In this document: in pieces, positions 45,025-57,644 of the stretch
Numbering within the stretch: position 1 is the first letter of the stretch
Layout of the letters: each line of letters begins with the position of its first letter
Assembly (NCBI GenBank): GCA_958510825.1
Contig: OY294048.1
Coordinates: 23,958,674-24,022,673 of the forward strand
Reading direction: 5' to 3'
Length of the DNA: 64,000 bases
Source: Brachypterus glaber
Lineage: Eukaryota > Arthropoda > Insecta > Coleoptera > Kateretidae
The notes under the pieces: model-generated
Database searches by the model: none
Told to the model about the DNA's origin: nothing
What the model saw: only the letters and a program-made list of their open reading frames with translations
Program-made: the position numbers and the translations under genes

Positions 45025-46844
45025 AAAAAAAGGAAAGGGGGAGCCCAGCACTGAAGGTACCCCACCATGGCAAACCACGACACCCATGGCTAACCATGGT
45101 GGCCACCACCCCCGGATAGTAGATATTCTTTCTATCCAGTCCTCAATACCCTGTCCTTTTTTTGCATGCCTTCCCTATTTTATTTTTACCCTACATAGAT
45201 AGAGATAGGTACAATACCTTCTAGAAGGCCCTATCCCTTAAAATTTGCGGCGACGCCGCTGGAGGTACCGTAACCCTCCATTATTCGTCCAACTACACTC
45301 GCACTAACACTGGTTATCTAACACCCACTAAAACACACTAATAACTGATTGGTTAGTTTCTCTCCACCATCCTGAACTCTTCTGCGATGAAGTCCTTGAG
45401 GAGGCCTAGACTATTACTATTTCGCAGTTCCATGATCAGCTCCTGCAGGATAATGTTGTGGCCAATAGATGCAACTATGCGGGCCCTAATATTGTCAAAT
45501 GCTGGACAAGCTACGATGCGGTGTATTGGATTATCTTCAATATCCGCTCCGCATGTGGTGCAGTCCCCAGATACAGCTTTTCCGACACGAAATAGGTGAG
45601 CTCGAAAGTTACCATGGCCAGTAAGGACTAGGACTAGTTCCCTATCGACTTTTATTTTTAGTGCCATTCTATTTTGTATGTTTGGCAGTAAGCTGTAAGT
45701 GATCCTACCGGTCTCCGCATTGTCCCAGGATTCCTGCCATCTTCTTAGCGTCTCTTCTCTTGCTAGCCGCGTAATCTCACTTTTAGGAAGACCTGGTCTT
45801 GCATCTCCAAACCTAATGAAAACGCCCCTTCTCAGTGCATTTTTGAACTTGAGCTCATTTATTTGAATGGACAGTTGTGGTATCTGAGCAAGCACACAGG
45901 AAGCTTGGTAAGAAGTGGATATATAAGTACCTGCAATAGCTCGCGCGCAAGTGCCGCTAACGCTATCCAGTGCTATTTTAGATCTAACCAAGCCTGACCG
46001 TGAGCCCCGGATATCCAAACCATAAGTGGTGAGGGGGATGATAGCTCGCTCATAAATTGTCCTTAATGCCTGCTCAGGAGGGTTATAGAGCTTTCTGGTT
46101 AGAGATCTAAGTCTAACAAAAACTTCTTTGGCCTTGCCTGTGGCATACTTTAAGTGAGATGTATAGCTTCTTTTAGAGTCTATGATGACTCCTAAGTGTT
46201 TGGCTTCCTGAACCCTCTTAATAATTCTTCCGTATAGTCTAATGGCTGGGCTTCTGATGAGATTGGGACCAAAAAGAATAAACTTAGACTTCCCTTGCGA
46301 GAAGGTAAGTTTATTACGAGTAGCCCAGTCGGTAATAGTTCTTAAATCGGCAGTGGCCCGTAACTCCAACTCAGTACGAGAATTTCCCCCAACAACGTAG
46401 CCAACATCATCGGCGTATGCATAGACCTCGCCATACATCAGTTCGAGTTCAAGAAGTTTCTTCAGTGCCTTATTCCATAGGCACGGTCCTGAAACTGAAC
46501 CCTGTGGACAACCTATTGTGTTTTCCTTGCTTACTAAAGTTCCTGCATAAATAAGCTGGGAGATCCTATCCTGAAGGTAGCTTTTTAGGATTTGAAGAAG
46601 GCAGTTAGGTATATCGTCATCAGCTAAGGCATTAATGATGGTAGGCCACCATACACTATCGAAGGCACCCCGGATATCAAGTAGAACTAAGGCTTTATAC
46701 TTGTATTGATGAAGGTTGTCAATTGCTGCTAGGGTATCTTCAATAGCATCGATGGTACTTCTGCCCTGTACAAAGCCATACTGCCTTTGACCATATAGAT
46801 CGTCATGTGACTCCTCAAGCCTGATCTTAATAAGTTTTTCTAAA
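45025..46844 (-). mobile_element. R1-clade LINE copy A, 5'-truncated at a GACA array
   Basis: On the minus strand the copy starts abruptly at the second GACA array (46845) inside the RT domain. It runs through the ORF to a stop at 45353, then through a 3' untranslated region containing the conserved 19-mer GGAGGGTTACGGTACCTCC (45261-45279). It ends CCCCCTTTCCTTTTTTTT at the first array. Three copies in a row share this arrangement. Confidence 0.85.
45353..46844 (-). pseudogene. R1-like reverse transcriptase, N-terminally truncated
   Basis: About 497 element-derived codons, with no stop or shift inside; the CLSV-rich N-terminus of the longer open frame is only translated microsatellite. Visible: YGQRQYGFVQGRSTIDAIED, motif A LLDIRGAFDSVWW, motif B GCPQGSVSGPCLWN, motif C YAYADDVGYVV, then LGVIIDSKRSYTSHLKYATG. 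The R1/I-type C-terminus has RRWQESWDNAETGRITYSLL, LTGHGNFRAHLFR and a CCHC finger CTTCGADIEDNPIHRIVAC. The endonuclease and finger subdomain are missing. The frame suggests the copy is young. Confidence 0.88.

Positions 46845-46927
<83 letters not shown>
46845..46927. repeat. (GACA)n microsatellite 2
   Basis: About 20 perfect copies, between the truncated 5' end of copy A and the 3' end of copy B. Confidence 0.97.
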
Positions 46928-48740
<1,813 letters not shown>

Positions 48741-49565
48741 AGACATTTTTTTAACATGATCTCAAAAGTCTTAAAAACTTCGAAAACGTCGAGAAATGTG
48801 AAAAAATCGGAAAAAAAATTTGAAAAAAAAATGTGTATTTCAATACTTTTAATTTTAGAATTCTAAAATATAAAAGTAATTATTTCATCAAGAAATACTA
48901 TATATGGTTTGATTCTAATATAAAAACATTCATTATATGTTATTATTATATCACTTACCATTAGTTGTTACATATATCACTTTTCTGCTTGAAAGAACAC
49001 CGTAAAGACACTAAAAACTAATTCTACTTTGTCAATATAATTTGGTCAAAAAGAAAGATGGCTGCTGTTATTGCCGGTATTATAGTTTTCTGCATTACCT
49101 TGGTACATCTAGGGACGTCCACTCTATTAATTTTTGGTCCACGGATGTTTGTACATTAAATGAGTATGTAACCTAATTTTAGTTTTAAATTATCTTGTGT
49201 GGGTAAAAAATGGATTTTTTAAATTTTAGGGTGGGGGGTAAGTTTTCTATAAAACTGTATTGTCGGCCGAGTTAAGCACGTGTACCAAATTTTAGGTTTC
49301 TAAGTATATTTTAAATGGTCGATAAGCCTTTGGCAGATTTACCCTAAACAAACAAACAACAACAAACATTGCAAGTTAAATAAAAGCCTGTAATAAAAGG
49401 GTTCTATTAAGTTTTTCACAGTCGCAAAAACCAGTTAAAGTAAGCAAAAAAGCAATGGTTCGGACGGACACCTTATGGATGTCCACAGTTGTGTCATCTG
49501 GACTCTGAACGGATCTCCATGGGACGTCCATAGAGAAAACATGGGCATCCTATGGACATACAGCC
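48741..49565. other. Unannotated region before the gap
   Basis: AT-rich without a supported gene. The last 100 bases (49465-49565) contain several GGATGTCC/GGACGTCCAT/ATGGACAT variants, suggesting a short degenerate or dyad repeat entering the assembly gap. Confidence 0.4.
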
Positions 49566-49765
49566 NNNNNNNNNNNNNNNNNNNNNNNNNNNNNNNNNNN
49601 NNNNNNNNNNNNNNNNNNNNNNNNNNNNNNNNNNNNNNNNNNNNNNNNNNNNNNNNNNNNNNNNNNNNNNNNNNNNNNNNNNNNNNNNNNNNNNNNNNNN
49701 NNNNNNNNNNNNNNNNNNNNNNNNNNNNNNNNNNNNNNNNNNNNNNNNNNNNNNNNNNNNNNNNN
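49566..49765. other. Assembly gap, 200 N
   Basis: Exactly 200 undetermined bases, a conventional placeholder length, so the true size is unknown. Frames crossing it are meaningless. Confidence 0.99.
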
Positions 49766-49914
49766 TGCAGAATTCCATAAATAAATTTTAGTGTTGAATT
49801 ACTAAGATAAAAAATTTATATAAAATATGAATATACAGGGTATAAGAAAAATGATTTTTGGGAAGTTTTATTTTGGAAAGATCTTTTTAAGTTATTTTCG
49901 GGTATTTTTTAGAG

Positions 49915-51624
49915 CTATTACTGCCGTCCTAAGCAATAAGACGCAACTCAAAATTTAAATATTCTGAGCTTATGAACATTTTCTAAATTTGAAATCAGCA
50001 CCGATATTTTTGGATATATATCAGAGTCTTTATGCTAAAAGTTAAGTAAATATTATTTCTGTATAAAATTTTATCCATTTACATCAATATATTATAATAT
50101 AAATGAGATACGTCTAATTAGCTAAGTAATTTCCGAGAAAATTGCAATTCCTTAGCAAATAAGACGTAACTCAAGTTATTAAAATAGAAAAAAAATGACA
50201 TTCTTAATGTCCTGATATACGTCTTATTCGCTTAGGAGTAGCAGTTTTCTCGACAATTACTTAGCTAAATAGACGCATATTGTATAAATTTAATATTATA
50301 TTATATAAAAATTATAATTAATTTCGATTTAATTATAATACAGAATCTTATAGTTGGTTTAAATTTACGTTAAATTCAACTCATTCAAAAAATATATATA
50401 TTTTTTAAAAATAAGAAACACAAAAATAAAATTATTTAAAATAAAATTAATTTTCACTTTCTGGCAGGCTTTCCCAAAACTGAAGTCTATTGTTCATTAC
50501 TCCACCCAAATTTTTGATAATATTTTCCTTTTTCTTGATTGAAATTCCAGTACTTTTTCTTGTTTTTATGGTGGTGGCAAAATAAGATTTTTCTTTTAGC
50601 TGTAAGAAAGTTTGCTGTAAATGATGAACCATCAAAATCTTTTTGGTAGGCGATTTCATATGATCCTCTATGTACCTTTACCTGGACCATTTCGTGAAGG
50701 TATGGCCTAGGATCTAGACTGTTTAATTTATACTGGGAGGAATAATCCTCCCAAATATAAAAATTATCCAATTCAATCGGAAATACTTCAGTTTGAGAAG
50801 AAGTTAATTTAACAGCCTTTATAAAATCAGTGAAGTCATACAATTTGTTTTCCATTTTTCTCATAGACTGTTCCACTTTATGATGGAAGGAATCTGCAGC
50901 CATGAAAGTATGACCTGGCAAAAAATATTTTAAAGTTATATCATTTGCAGAAATCTTATCTGAATTAACCATATAAATTAAGAATGAAAACAATGTCCAG
51001 TTTTTATTTTGGGCGCTGCAATTATCAAGCCAGATGACTATTTTTGATATGTCTCGCTTATTAATCAAAAACTGATAAAAGTTGCTTATTATTTCTTCTT
51101 TGTTTCTCTTAAAAAGGGCATCATGCCAAAGAACTGCAAATGGTTTTCCGCTTTTTTGTTTTCCAACGGGGACAAAAGATTCATTATAAACAGTTAACCT
51201 GTTGGTAAATATTGCAGACTTAAACATATCGAGTCTAGGTAACACAATAACTTTCTCTCATCACCGTCAAATGATGGTGAACCAGAAGACGGTTCACCAT
51301 CGTTTTGGTTATTTGCGTTAAAAGACATAACCCTTGCTTAGCCAAAAAAACGTAACTTAATTTGACAGATATTAATTGTCATAAACGTAAACTACAAACA
51401 AGTGATAATCTTAAGCAATTTAGAATTAACTAAGAGATAAGTCTATTTTGCTTAAGAAAATGAGTTACGTCTAGATCGCTTAGGTTTTTTTAGAATTTTT
51501 GAGATGCGACAAACTTTGTTAGCATTTTATCATGTTTTATCATAAATGTAGAAAAGAGCTTTATTTAAAAATTAAAATCGACCAAAACTTGAGTTACGAC
51601 TTTTTGGCTTAGGACGATAGTATA
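49915..51624 (-). mobile_element. DUF7869-encoding DNA element with subterminal repeats
   Basis: The left end CTATTACTGCCGTCCTAAGC and the inverted right end CTATACTATCGTCCTAAGCC pair imperfectly and continue to AACTCAA. A CTTAGC(N)AATAAGACGTAACTCAA-type motif recurs inside at about 50155, 50215 (inverted), 51340, 51425, 51460 and 51590, as expected for transposase-binding repeats. The borders are approximate and no clean target duplication is seen. The gene inside is on the minus strand and internally deleted. Confidence 0.6.
50447..51330 (-). pseudogene. DUF7869-like protein, deleted and frameshifted
   Basis: An ATG at 51328 opens a leader, MSFNANNQNDGEPSSGSPSF then DGDERKLL. The frame then shifts by one (near 51243) into the main segment, with DMFKSAIFTNRLTVYNESFV, LWHDALFKRNKEEIISNFY, IVIWLDNCSAQNKNWTLFS, FLPGHTFMAADSFHHKVEQ and PYLHEMVQVKVHRGSYEIAY. 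These are hallmarks of the DUF7869 family of uncharacterised, transposon-associated proteins; the D...DNC.AQNKN and ADSFH residues suggest an RNase H-like nuclease, which is inference. Near 50580 a second shift leads to the likely true C-terminus ending LQFWESLPESEN. The family's upstream Cys-rich region is absent. Confidence 0.65.
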
Positions 51625-52740
51625 GGCTAAGTAAGAAGGGACGCTGATTTTAGAGCTTTAGAGAAAGTTCAGTAAAATGATGTTAATAGAGAAAGAAATT
51701 TGAGTAAGTTTGAGAAGGCAGTAGTAAAGCGGTTATTACAGCGTAAAAGCGGGTGTTACAGGCCATGTAAGGTAATTTTTTTTAGAAAGTTCATCCGAAA
51801 TGAAACTATATAGGCACTAAGTAATAAAAATTGTATTTTTTTATAGACCAGCGGAGGCACGTCACAAGACAAGGCAGAAATAGAGAGAAGGAATTTCAAA
51901 AACTACCGCCAAACAGGGAATAATGGAACAAGTTGAGAAAGCTGCGAAAAGCCTTTAACGCTCCACCAGAGAAGGGAACAGTCATTCAGATCAGGGTTGG
52001 TACGTCTCGCTGATTTGGAGTTGAAGCTGTATGGTTGATCACACAAGGGATGTACACATAGGAATGCTGTTAGGACCACAGGCCTTGGATTCAACAGAGA
52101 GAAACATTTTATGCCCAGGTGAAAAAGGACCCAAGAAAAATAAGTTATGAAGTTATGAAGTTACGAAGTTATGAAGATACGAAGTTATGAAGTTATGAAG
52201 TTACGAAGTTATGAAGTTATGAAGTTGTAGAAGTACGAAGTTGAGAAGTTGAAAATTTAGAGGTCCCTTTGGTTCAGACGTCCAAAATCCGAGGTTAAAG
52301 AGGTTAAGAAGAAAAAAGTTGAATAATGAAGTAGAAGAAATGGAAGAAAAAGTATTATGGTGGAAAAAGTTGTATGTTGAGGCAAATGGTAAGCCCTCAG
52401 AGAGTTTCCTAAAGAAGAGGAAATTCATCGAGTCCATGTTAGTTCACTTGGGTAGCCACGCAAGCGTATCTAAGAGTTGTCCAAGTAGGCTTTCAATATG
52501 GAAAAATGCAGCAGAAAATAAGTGAAGAGATACTCGATGAGAGAAAGTAGATTCTAGAAATTCCAGATGGGTGACAGTCGTGATGGAAAATGAGTATGGA
52601 GATGCATGTGCCTCTGCAGAGTGTCAACAGAAGAAAATGTAATATATAGATAGTATTTTATTATGTATTGTAAATATTTTGTTTTTTAATAAAGATTACC
52701 ATTTCACTGGGGCGCGAAATTCTTAGGTGCCGGGGATGTC
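51625..52740. other. Unassigned region with AAGTTATG repeats
   Basis: A run of about 13 units of AAGTTATG/AAGTTACG covers 52141-52245. The following 68-codon plus frame (52319-52525; EEMEEKVLWWKKLYVEANGK) resembles nothing I know. An AATAAA at about 52689 is followed by CACTGGGGCGCGAAATTC, reminiscent of an LTR end next to a primer-binding site, but no partner repeat is in the window. Confidence 0.35.
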
Positions 52741-53177
52741 AAGAGTTGGCTAGGTAGCCATACAGGCTTTACCTAAATTTCATAAAACTATTTTATTTAT
52801 TATTTAGAAATTAGTACCTGGTATTGCATACAGATGTTTTGCACACCAAGCATTCTAGTGTTATTGTAAACTAACATTGAAATTAAATAAACTAGGTTTG
52901 TTTGTGAAACATCTTGGTATAAATACAATACTTAGATCAAATGATGAATTAGAATTAGAAAAATAGATTATCAGATTGAATAGCGTAGAGTCGATAGTTG
53001 GGTAGTCCCCAAAGTGGGCAGTGCCCATTGGGTAAAGTAACTCTGATATCTCTGTAACCTAAAGTGGTAAGAACGTGTGTTATAAATAAGAGTTTAATTA
53101 CACCAAACCCGTATCCAGCAAAAATGGAGAGGAAGACCATTATTCGTGAAACGAAGACCCCCTCATTCGTGAAAATA
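52741..53177. other. Unannotated spacer
   Basis: No supported gene or repeat. The 61-codon minus frame at 52955-53140 is unrecognised. Confidence 0.35.
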
Positions 53178-53239
53178 TTTATTATTATTTTATTGTATAT
53201 TTTATTTATATGTATTCTTAATGTTAATCATAAGTTTAT

Positions 53240-54497
53240 TTAATTATTTAGTACTTGTTTATATATTTTGGATAAATCTTTGATATCTTGTCTGGTGTTT
53301 ACAACGGTGTCAATTTTTTTTTAATCTATCATTTCTAATATTTTTCTAGAGTTATCATTGTTTTCTGTTGCTAAAATTTTGGCATTTTCGTCATAAAAAT
53401 TATGCCCAGTTTCGTTTATGTGTTTTCTGAGTGCTGTACAGCATGTGTGGCTGTATTTATGAGACTTCAATCTTTGATCCAATCTTCGTTGTGATTCCCC
53501 TATGTATATTTTCGAGCAGTTTATGCAAGTTATTTCATATACTGTGTGAGTTTTGTCGTTTTTCGGTGTGTGACTTTTTAATTTTGAAGATAGTGCGTTA
53601 AGATTATTTAAATTTTTGCCTGCAATTTTTATATTGAAACGTGACAAAATTTTGTTTATTTTCTCTGATAGGTCTTTTATATAAGGAAGAGGGATGTATG
53701 TTGTCATTGTTTTTTGGTTTTTATTTTGAAAATGATTCTCTTTAATTTTGTCTTTATTATAATATTTAAATATTTGTTTATCGAAAATTCTTTTAATATA
53801 TTTGGGTGGGTATTTGTATTTGATTAAAACTTCTTTTGCTTTTCTTATGCTTAACGGGCGGTATTGTGGCCTGCTTAATTGTATTGCTCGTTGAGCTAAG
53901 TTTGCGACTACACTTCTTTTATATGGTGTAGGTTGTACGCTATTAAAATTTAAATAGCGACCGCTCCACGTTTTTTTAGTATACCATTCTGTATCTATTT
54001 TTGTTGTGTTGTTTCTTTGTTATTGTGTAGGGTCATGTCTAAAAAATTGATGCTATTGTTTATCTCAACCTCGTTGGTAAATTGTATGTGTGGGTCATAG
54101 TTATTAAAATGAGATGTTATGTTTTCAATTTGGTTATTTGGAATTCCTATTATGCAATCGTCTACAAATCTTTTGTAAAATGAAAAGTTACAAGGTATTG
54201 TACTTAAAACAGTTTCCTCGCAGTCTTCCATAACTAATTCTGCAATTACACTTGATAACGGCCCTCCCATTGCTAGACCCCTTATTTGTTGGTAAAAATC
54301 ATTTCCTATTTGAAAGTATGTTGAGAGTAAAACAATTTCTGTAGCTGTTAAAAATTCATCTAGGGGTTGTGATTTTTTATTTTTTCCCATTTTTTCTTGA
54401 TAATTTTTAGTGCTAATTTTATAGGAATATTGGTGTATAAGCTAACTACGTCTAGACTGACTAAAATATGATTTTTTTCTAGCAATACAATTAAGCA
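53240..54497 (-). pseudogene. Penelope-like RT and GIY-YIG, frameshifted
   Basis: Read on the minus strand: motif A VSLDVVSLYTNIPIKLAL at about 54470, then (shifted) FYQQIRGLAMGGPLSSVIAE (motif B) and FYKRFVDDCIIGIP (motif C, FVDD), SINFLDMTLHNN, stop at 53995. After further breaks the C-terminal frame (53321-53707) has YIPLPYIKDLSEKINKILSR and the GIY-YIG nuclease YEITCINCSKIYIGESQRR, ALRKHINETGHNF, ending early at a TAG/TAA. The N-terminal part is missing. Confidence 0.8.
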
Positions 54498-54511
54498 GTC
54501 CACAATACCGA

Positions 54512-55123
54512 CCGTTAAGCATAGGAAAAAGAAGTTTTAATCAAAAACAAATACCCACCCAAATATATTAAAAGAATTTTCGATAAACAAATATTTAAGT
54601 ATTATAATACAGAAAAAATTAAAGAGAATCAATTTAAAAATAAAAACTAAAAAACAATGACAACATACATCCGTCTTGGTTACATAAAAGACCTATCAGA
54701 GAAAATAACCAAAATTTTGTAACCTTTCAATATAAAAATTGCACACAAAAATTTAAATAATCTTAAAGCACTATCTTCAAAATTAAAAAGTCACACACCG
54801 AAAAACGACAAAACTCACACAGTATATGAAATACCTTGCATAAAATGCTCGAAAATATACATAGGGGAATCAAACGAAGATTGGATCGAAGATTGGATCA
54901 AAGATTGAAGTCTCATAAATACAGCCACACATGCTGTACAGCACTCAGAAAACACATAAACGAAACTGGGCATAATTTTGATTACGAAAATACCAAAATT
55001 TTAGCAACAGAAAACAATGATAACTCTAGAAAAATATTAGAAATGATAGAAATTTCAAAAAAAATTGAGAGAGAAGATATCAAAGATTTATCCAAAATAT
55101 ATAAACAAGTACTAAATAATTAA
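54512..55123 (+). pseudogene. Inverted C-terminal copy of the second Penelope-like element
   Basis: Plus-strand relic of the same ORF's end: PPKYIKRIFDKQIFKYYN-like residues from about 54555, then TTYIRLGYIKDLSEKI. The 54836-55123 frame has RLKSHKYSHTCCTALRKHIN and ETGHNFDYENTKILATENND, ending KDLSKIYKQVLNN and TAA. The active-site YIG region is duplicated and garbled (RRLDRRLDQRL). Confidence 0.75.
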
Positions 55124-55191
55124 ATAAACTTATGATTAACATTAAGAATACATACAAATAAAATATACAATAAAATAATAATAAATATAAA

Positions 55192-55795
55192 AATTTTAAT
55201 AATAATAATAAAATATAATATAAAAAAAAAATCTCGGGGAAAAAAATAAAATAAAAAAATAAATTAGATATATAGAAATAAAATATTTTACCCCATTTAA
55301 CTTATAAAGGGTTAAAATTAATATTCTAAATACCAATCGTTATCGATAGATGCCTATACCTACACGAAAAATAAATAATCAACTTTAACCAAATGAAAAT
55401 CAGTACCGTTTTGATATTTTAAATATACACGTACCATTTTTTTTTGTTTTGTTTTGAAAAATGTACAAATAACAATTAAAGTATAATGTGCAACTATAAA
55501 CTATATGTTATTGTAACTGATGTGAGATGTGACGTAACAGATTTTAATTTTTAACTTGTATAAATGTAATTTTAGGTAAGTTCTTTAAATATTTTTTTTT
55601 TTAAATATTTTGTTTTTAACTAGATAACTTTTACGCTTTGCTTATTTATAAGATTCTTACAATGTTTATTGTTCCAGATTAAATATATTTTTGAAAAAGT
55701 TCGTGAAATACAGTACGAAACGTTAGAAGCATACATGTTTTTTTATCTAAAATAATTTCACTATTTGCCTGAGATCCTACGAAATTCAAAGAAAA

Positions 55796-55850
<55 letters not shown>

Positions 55851-56277
55851 TATTAGTATCACTTTGTGCTATCTGGGTTTAAGCTTTAAAACAAAAAAGA
55901 ATCAGTCAAATCCATTTTAGTTTTCGAAATATTTGAATTTAAAAAATAGCAATTTTTTAGGTGGATCGATTTTTTTGCTCTCAAGTGTATTATTTTATTT
56001 TTTTTCCGAGTTTTTTTCGTTAAGGGGAAAGTCCACTAGCTTATCCGAGATATATATTTTTTGTTTCTCTACGAATTATGAAAGTATGACTATGCTAAAA
56101 ATAGAAATTTTAGGTCGATCACAATACTCTCTTTAGGAGAAAGTAACGCAACATTAGATGAAATAAAAAATCCAATGTTCTTAAAAAAAAAAAAATTGAA
56201 TTTATAAAAAATATTTATAATACATAAACATTTGTAAAAAGTAACATAAAAATAACAATGTTAAAAATTTAATTTAA
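55192..56277. other. AT-rich spacer with (AT)n tract
   Basis: (AT)n at about 55797-55849. The part nearest 56277 is probably the 3' untranslated region of the HIBCH-like exon. Nothing else is supported; the 67-codon plus frame at 55933-56136 is unrecognised. Confidence 0.4.
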
Positions 56278-56414
56278 TCACAATTTATGCTTTAACTCCT
56301 GGTCCTCTGGTAGTCTAACAAAATAACTGTCAACAGTATCTTTTGTAACTTGGTGAAGGCTTGGGGGGGTCCATTTTGGAGAGCCCGTCTTTTCAATTAG
56401 TAATGCTTTTACAC
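56278..56414 (-). CDS. HIBCH: Terminal exon of 3-hydroxyisobutyryl-CoA hydrolase (HIBCH)
   Basis: On the minus strand a polypyrimidine tract and acceptor (ATTATTTTTTAG, AG at 56415-56416) precede an exon whose frame reads GVKALLIEKTGSPKWTPPSL, then HQVTKDTVDSYFVRLPED, ending QELKHKL and TGA at 56278-56280. The EGVRA(V/L)LIDK...P.W.P..L..VT.......F pattern is the C-terminus of mitochondrial HIBCH, which hydrolyses 3-hydroxyisobutyryl-CoA in valine breakdown. The first Gly codon is split by the intron, matching the EG|V position. Upstream exons are not visible before the window end, so a long TE-filled intron must lie at higher coordinates, or this is a stray exon. Confidence 0.7.
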
Positions 56415-56489
56415 CTAAAAAATAATCAGGAATTTCAGATATAGTATAAAAATACAATGCCCAGTAAAATAGCTTTCCCATTTTTCACC

Positions 56490-56695
56490 TGCGCGTAAAA
56501 TGGATTTTTACTATCAGATTCATTTTCAGCACCCTCAAAAACCCCAATATATCAATTTTTACGAAAACAACCCCCGGCCCCTCAGTGGTGGATCTTTTTT
56601 ATTATCAGACTCACTTTCAACAACCTCAAAAACCCCAATACCTATAACAGTTTTCACACTACCCCCCGCCCACACGTCCCCCAAATTTAGGTGAT
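56490..56695. repeat. Isolated units of the 12-kb GC-box/AT repeat
   Basis: Two units with TTTTTACTATCAGATTCA, CCTCAAAAACCCCAATA and CCCCTCAGTGGTGGAT boxes, in the same orientation as 12030-12360. They lie in the inferred intron just upstream of the HIBCH exon. Confidence 0.75.
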
Positions 56696-56704
56696 GATAA
56701 ATCG

Positions 56705-57350
56705 TGTGAGCAAAGACAACTTCAACTATCTTTAGCATATATTTGATATTTTCAGCTCTTAAATTGTGGGCAGGGGGGCATGGGGGGACATTTTTTTAAA
56801 TGGAAAGGGGGATCGTGTGATACATCATTTTAAAGCTTATAAAATTCTCTATTTAAACTAATATTTTTAAATTTTTTAAAAATGTTTTTTAAGGTTTTGA
56901 TTTTTCAATTTTTTGTGCTAAAACATTCAATTTTTTAAGTTTTTTTTTTATAAATTTTTATTTATGTCAACTAAAATTAGTTTAAAAGTATAATTAACAT
57001 TTTTTTATGATGAAATTAGGCATTTTTAAAAAATTATTTGTTTTTTTTAGAGGAATTTTGACATTAATACCCATTTTCAACCCCATTTTAAACCCAATTT
57101 TTTTTTTTAATTTAAAAATATGGAATTAAATGGAGAATTTTATAAGCTTTAAAATGATGTATCACACGACCCCCTTTCCATTTAAAAAAGTGTGCCCCCA
57201 TGCCCCCCTGTCCACATTTTAAGATCTGAAAGTATTAAATATATGCTAAAAGATAGTTTAAGTTGTCTTATTTAAAAGTTCAAAATTTGAAGTCGATATC
57301 TCAACTGGTTCAAAAGTTAAGAGGGGGGGGGGTGACTTTTGGACCGCTCT
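56705..57350. mobile_element. Palindromic MITE with CAGAGCGGTCCAAAAGT end
   Basis: 56708-56860 (GACAACTTCAACTATCTTT, GGGCAGGGGGGCATGGGGGG, TAAAGCTTATAAAATTCTCT) is mirrored by 57120-57268. Outside the right arm the element continues to an end that, inverted, reads CAGAGCGGTCCAAAAGTCAC (about 57350), next to an AT microsatellite. The left terminal part is missing. A related end is at 11637. Confidence 0.65.
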
Positions 57351-57355
57351 GTATG

Positions 57356-57430
<75 letters not shown>
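57351..57430. repeat. (AT)n microsatellite
   Basis: About 75 bp of TA repeat with a GTATAT interruption, adjoining the MITE end. Confidence 0.95.
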
Positions 57431-57644
57431 AAATAATAAAATCTTTTAGTGTTTTTATTTTATTTTTTGAGAATTTTCAAACTTTTTATGAATAATTATT
57501 AATTATAGGCACATAGCTGTCTAAAATGAGTATTTTCTACTACAGCTTACGAATTAATAATGGGTATTTTAAAAATATTTAAAGTTAGAATAAGGTTAGA
57601 AAAAAGTTAGAATTTAGTTAGGAAACTAACTTTAGATTTAGGTA

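Larger units (their letters stand above)
53178..55191. mobile_element. Second Penelope-like element with inverted partial copy
   Basis: The minus-strand body (54497 down to 53178) abuts a plus-strand copy of the element's 3' part (about 54512-55191). Both arms end in the same AATAAACTTATGATTAACAT ... (AATA)n tail. The layout parallels the first Penelope-like element: the 3' part sits inverted at the truncated 5' end. The arms are about 92-95 percent alike and both are decayed. Confidence 0.8.

Noticed and set aside
52640..52740. LTR end plus primer-binding site (AATAAA then CACTGGGGCGCGAAATTC)
   Set aside because: No matching repeat, target duplication or retroelement ORF lies nearby.
55675..55735. 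Hammerhead-like GAAACGTT with upstream TTCGT/ACGAA stem
   Set aside because: The CUGANGA box is not intact (TTGAAAA) and stem II is weak; at most a decayed relic of a Penelope-type end.
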